From NCBI GenBank assembly GCA_013287135.1, contig JABDEK010000011.1, positions 1 to 64,000 on the forward strand: a stretch of DNA of 64,000 nucleotides, read 5' to 3'. Under the pieces are notes generated by a model. The model was given only the letters and a program-made list of their open reading frames with translations. It was not told the DNA's origin and did not search any database. Positions 63,732-64,000 of this stretch are shown here, piece after piece (position 1 is the first letter of the stretch; every line of letters starts with the position of its first letter). The translations under genes and the position numbers were made by a program. Source of the DNA: Acidobacteriota bacterium. Lineage in GTDB: Bacteria > Acidobacteriota > Terriglobia > Acidiferrales > UBA7541.

Positions 63732-64000
63732 ATGCAGACGATCAAACGAATCGTGGCACTACTTCTGATCCTATCACCCACACTGGCCTTCACTGGAGGC
63801 GACGGGGGGGCCCGAAGTGGCAGTTTCGCTGTAGGGGGCTTCACGATCCAGCAGGTCCTCAGTGCTCCGTTCCCGACAGATTTGGTCGCCGCTCCCGCGA
63901 CTAACCGTTTTGCCTGGGTTTACGACGCTGAGGGCAATCGCAATATCTGGATCGCCGAGCCCGTAGGTGGCGGCAACGCCTACGCCAGCCGCCAACTCAC
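63732..64000 (+). CDS. start of a secreted TolB-propeller/S9-type peptidase (truncated by the window)
   Basis: Only the first 89 residues are visible. A signal peptide (RIVALLLILSPTLAFTGG) leads to FTIQQVLSAPFPTDLVAAPA, NRFAWVYDAEGNRNIWIAEP, typical of the N-terminal propeller of acidobacterial prolyl oligopeptidase (S9) proteins. CGGAGGA precedes ATG 63732. The catalytic domain lies outside the window, so a peptidase activity is inferred only. It follows the RpiR gene by 85 bases and may be co-regulated. Confidence 0.6.
   Translation, partial: MQTIKRIVALLLILSPTLAFTGGDGGARSGSFAVGGFTIQQVLSAPFPTDLVAAPATNRFAWVYDAEGNRNIWIAEPVGGGNAYASRQL

Noticed and set aside
1-64000. CRISPR array or Cas genes
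   Set aside because: No regularly spaced short repeats and no Cas-like proteins were seen on either strand.

Overview
The window looks like a chromosomal segment from a soil-type Acidobacteriota. Markers of that phylum are the large carboxypeptidase-regulatory/TonB-dependent receptor, the ADOP-type FtsX/MacB permease, the DUF2934 miniature protein, the PknB-like kinase with a TPR tail, the ArsR/VOC/SRPBCC mini-operon and the FucP-like sugar transporter. The phylum is inferred from gene families. No rRNA gene or intact tRNA gene is visible.

Left part (about 0.3-17.8 kb): a polyamine uptake and breakdown region. A minus-strand operon runs from an unusual MerR+XRE+cupin regulator through PotD, PotA, PotB and PotC to a Tat-exported FAD amine oxidase. 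Divergent from it is a TonB-dependent receptor that ends in a clear terminator. Then come plus-strand genes for a saccharopine-dehydrogenase-like enzyme, a class III aminotransferase, an APC permease, an aldehyde dehydrogenase and a GABA-type aminotransferase. Together they could import putrescine or spermidine and oxidise it through aminoaldehyde and GABA to succinate semialdehyde.

Backbone stretch (17.8-27.2 kb): an NmrA-like reductase, NHEJ polymerase and ligase encoded as two overlapping genes (a split LigD), an ADOP permease, a TerC membrane protein, DUF1801, a small membrane protein, and an ArsR-VOC(frameshifted)-SRPBCC operon.

Genomic island (27.2-48.2 kb): four direct repeats of a tRNA-Asp 3' end (27229, 45380, 47176, and a 20-bp remnant at 48155) divide this stretch into tandem integrative units. 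Unit 1 (18 kb) carries secreted beta-rich and kelch proteins, a PAS/GAF/sigma-54 activator beside a good -24/-12 promoter, a STAS/SDR/ene-reductase/6-phosphogluconate-dehydrogenase redox run, a beta-propeller protein, a TPR kinase and an integrase remnant touching its right repeat. Unit 2 (1.8 kb) holds HigBA and a broken integrase. Unit 3 (1 kb) holds only VapBC.

Right part (48.8-64 kb): an amino-acid/D-amino-acid and cell-wall-themed region. It contains an aldehyde dehydrogenase, an APC permease, an alanine-racemase-like protein lacking the usual catalytic residues, a PBP4-type D-Ala-D-Ala carboxypeptidase overlapping a CehA/McbA metallohydrolase, a D-threonine-aldolase/D-serine-deaminase-like enzyme, a FucP-family transporter, an aldose-epimerase-like protein, an RpiR/MurR regulator and the start of a probable S9 peptidase. 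Similar TATTGC-centred motifs sit in two divergent intergenic regions of this cluster and may be the RpiR operator.
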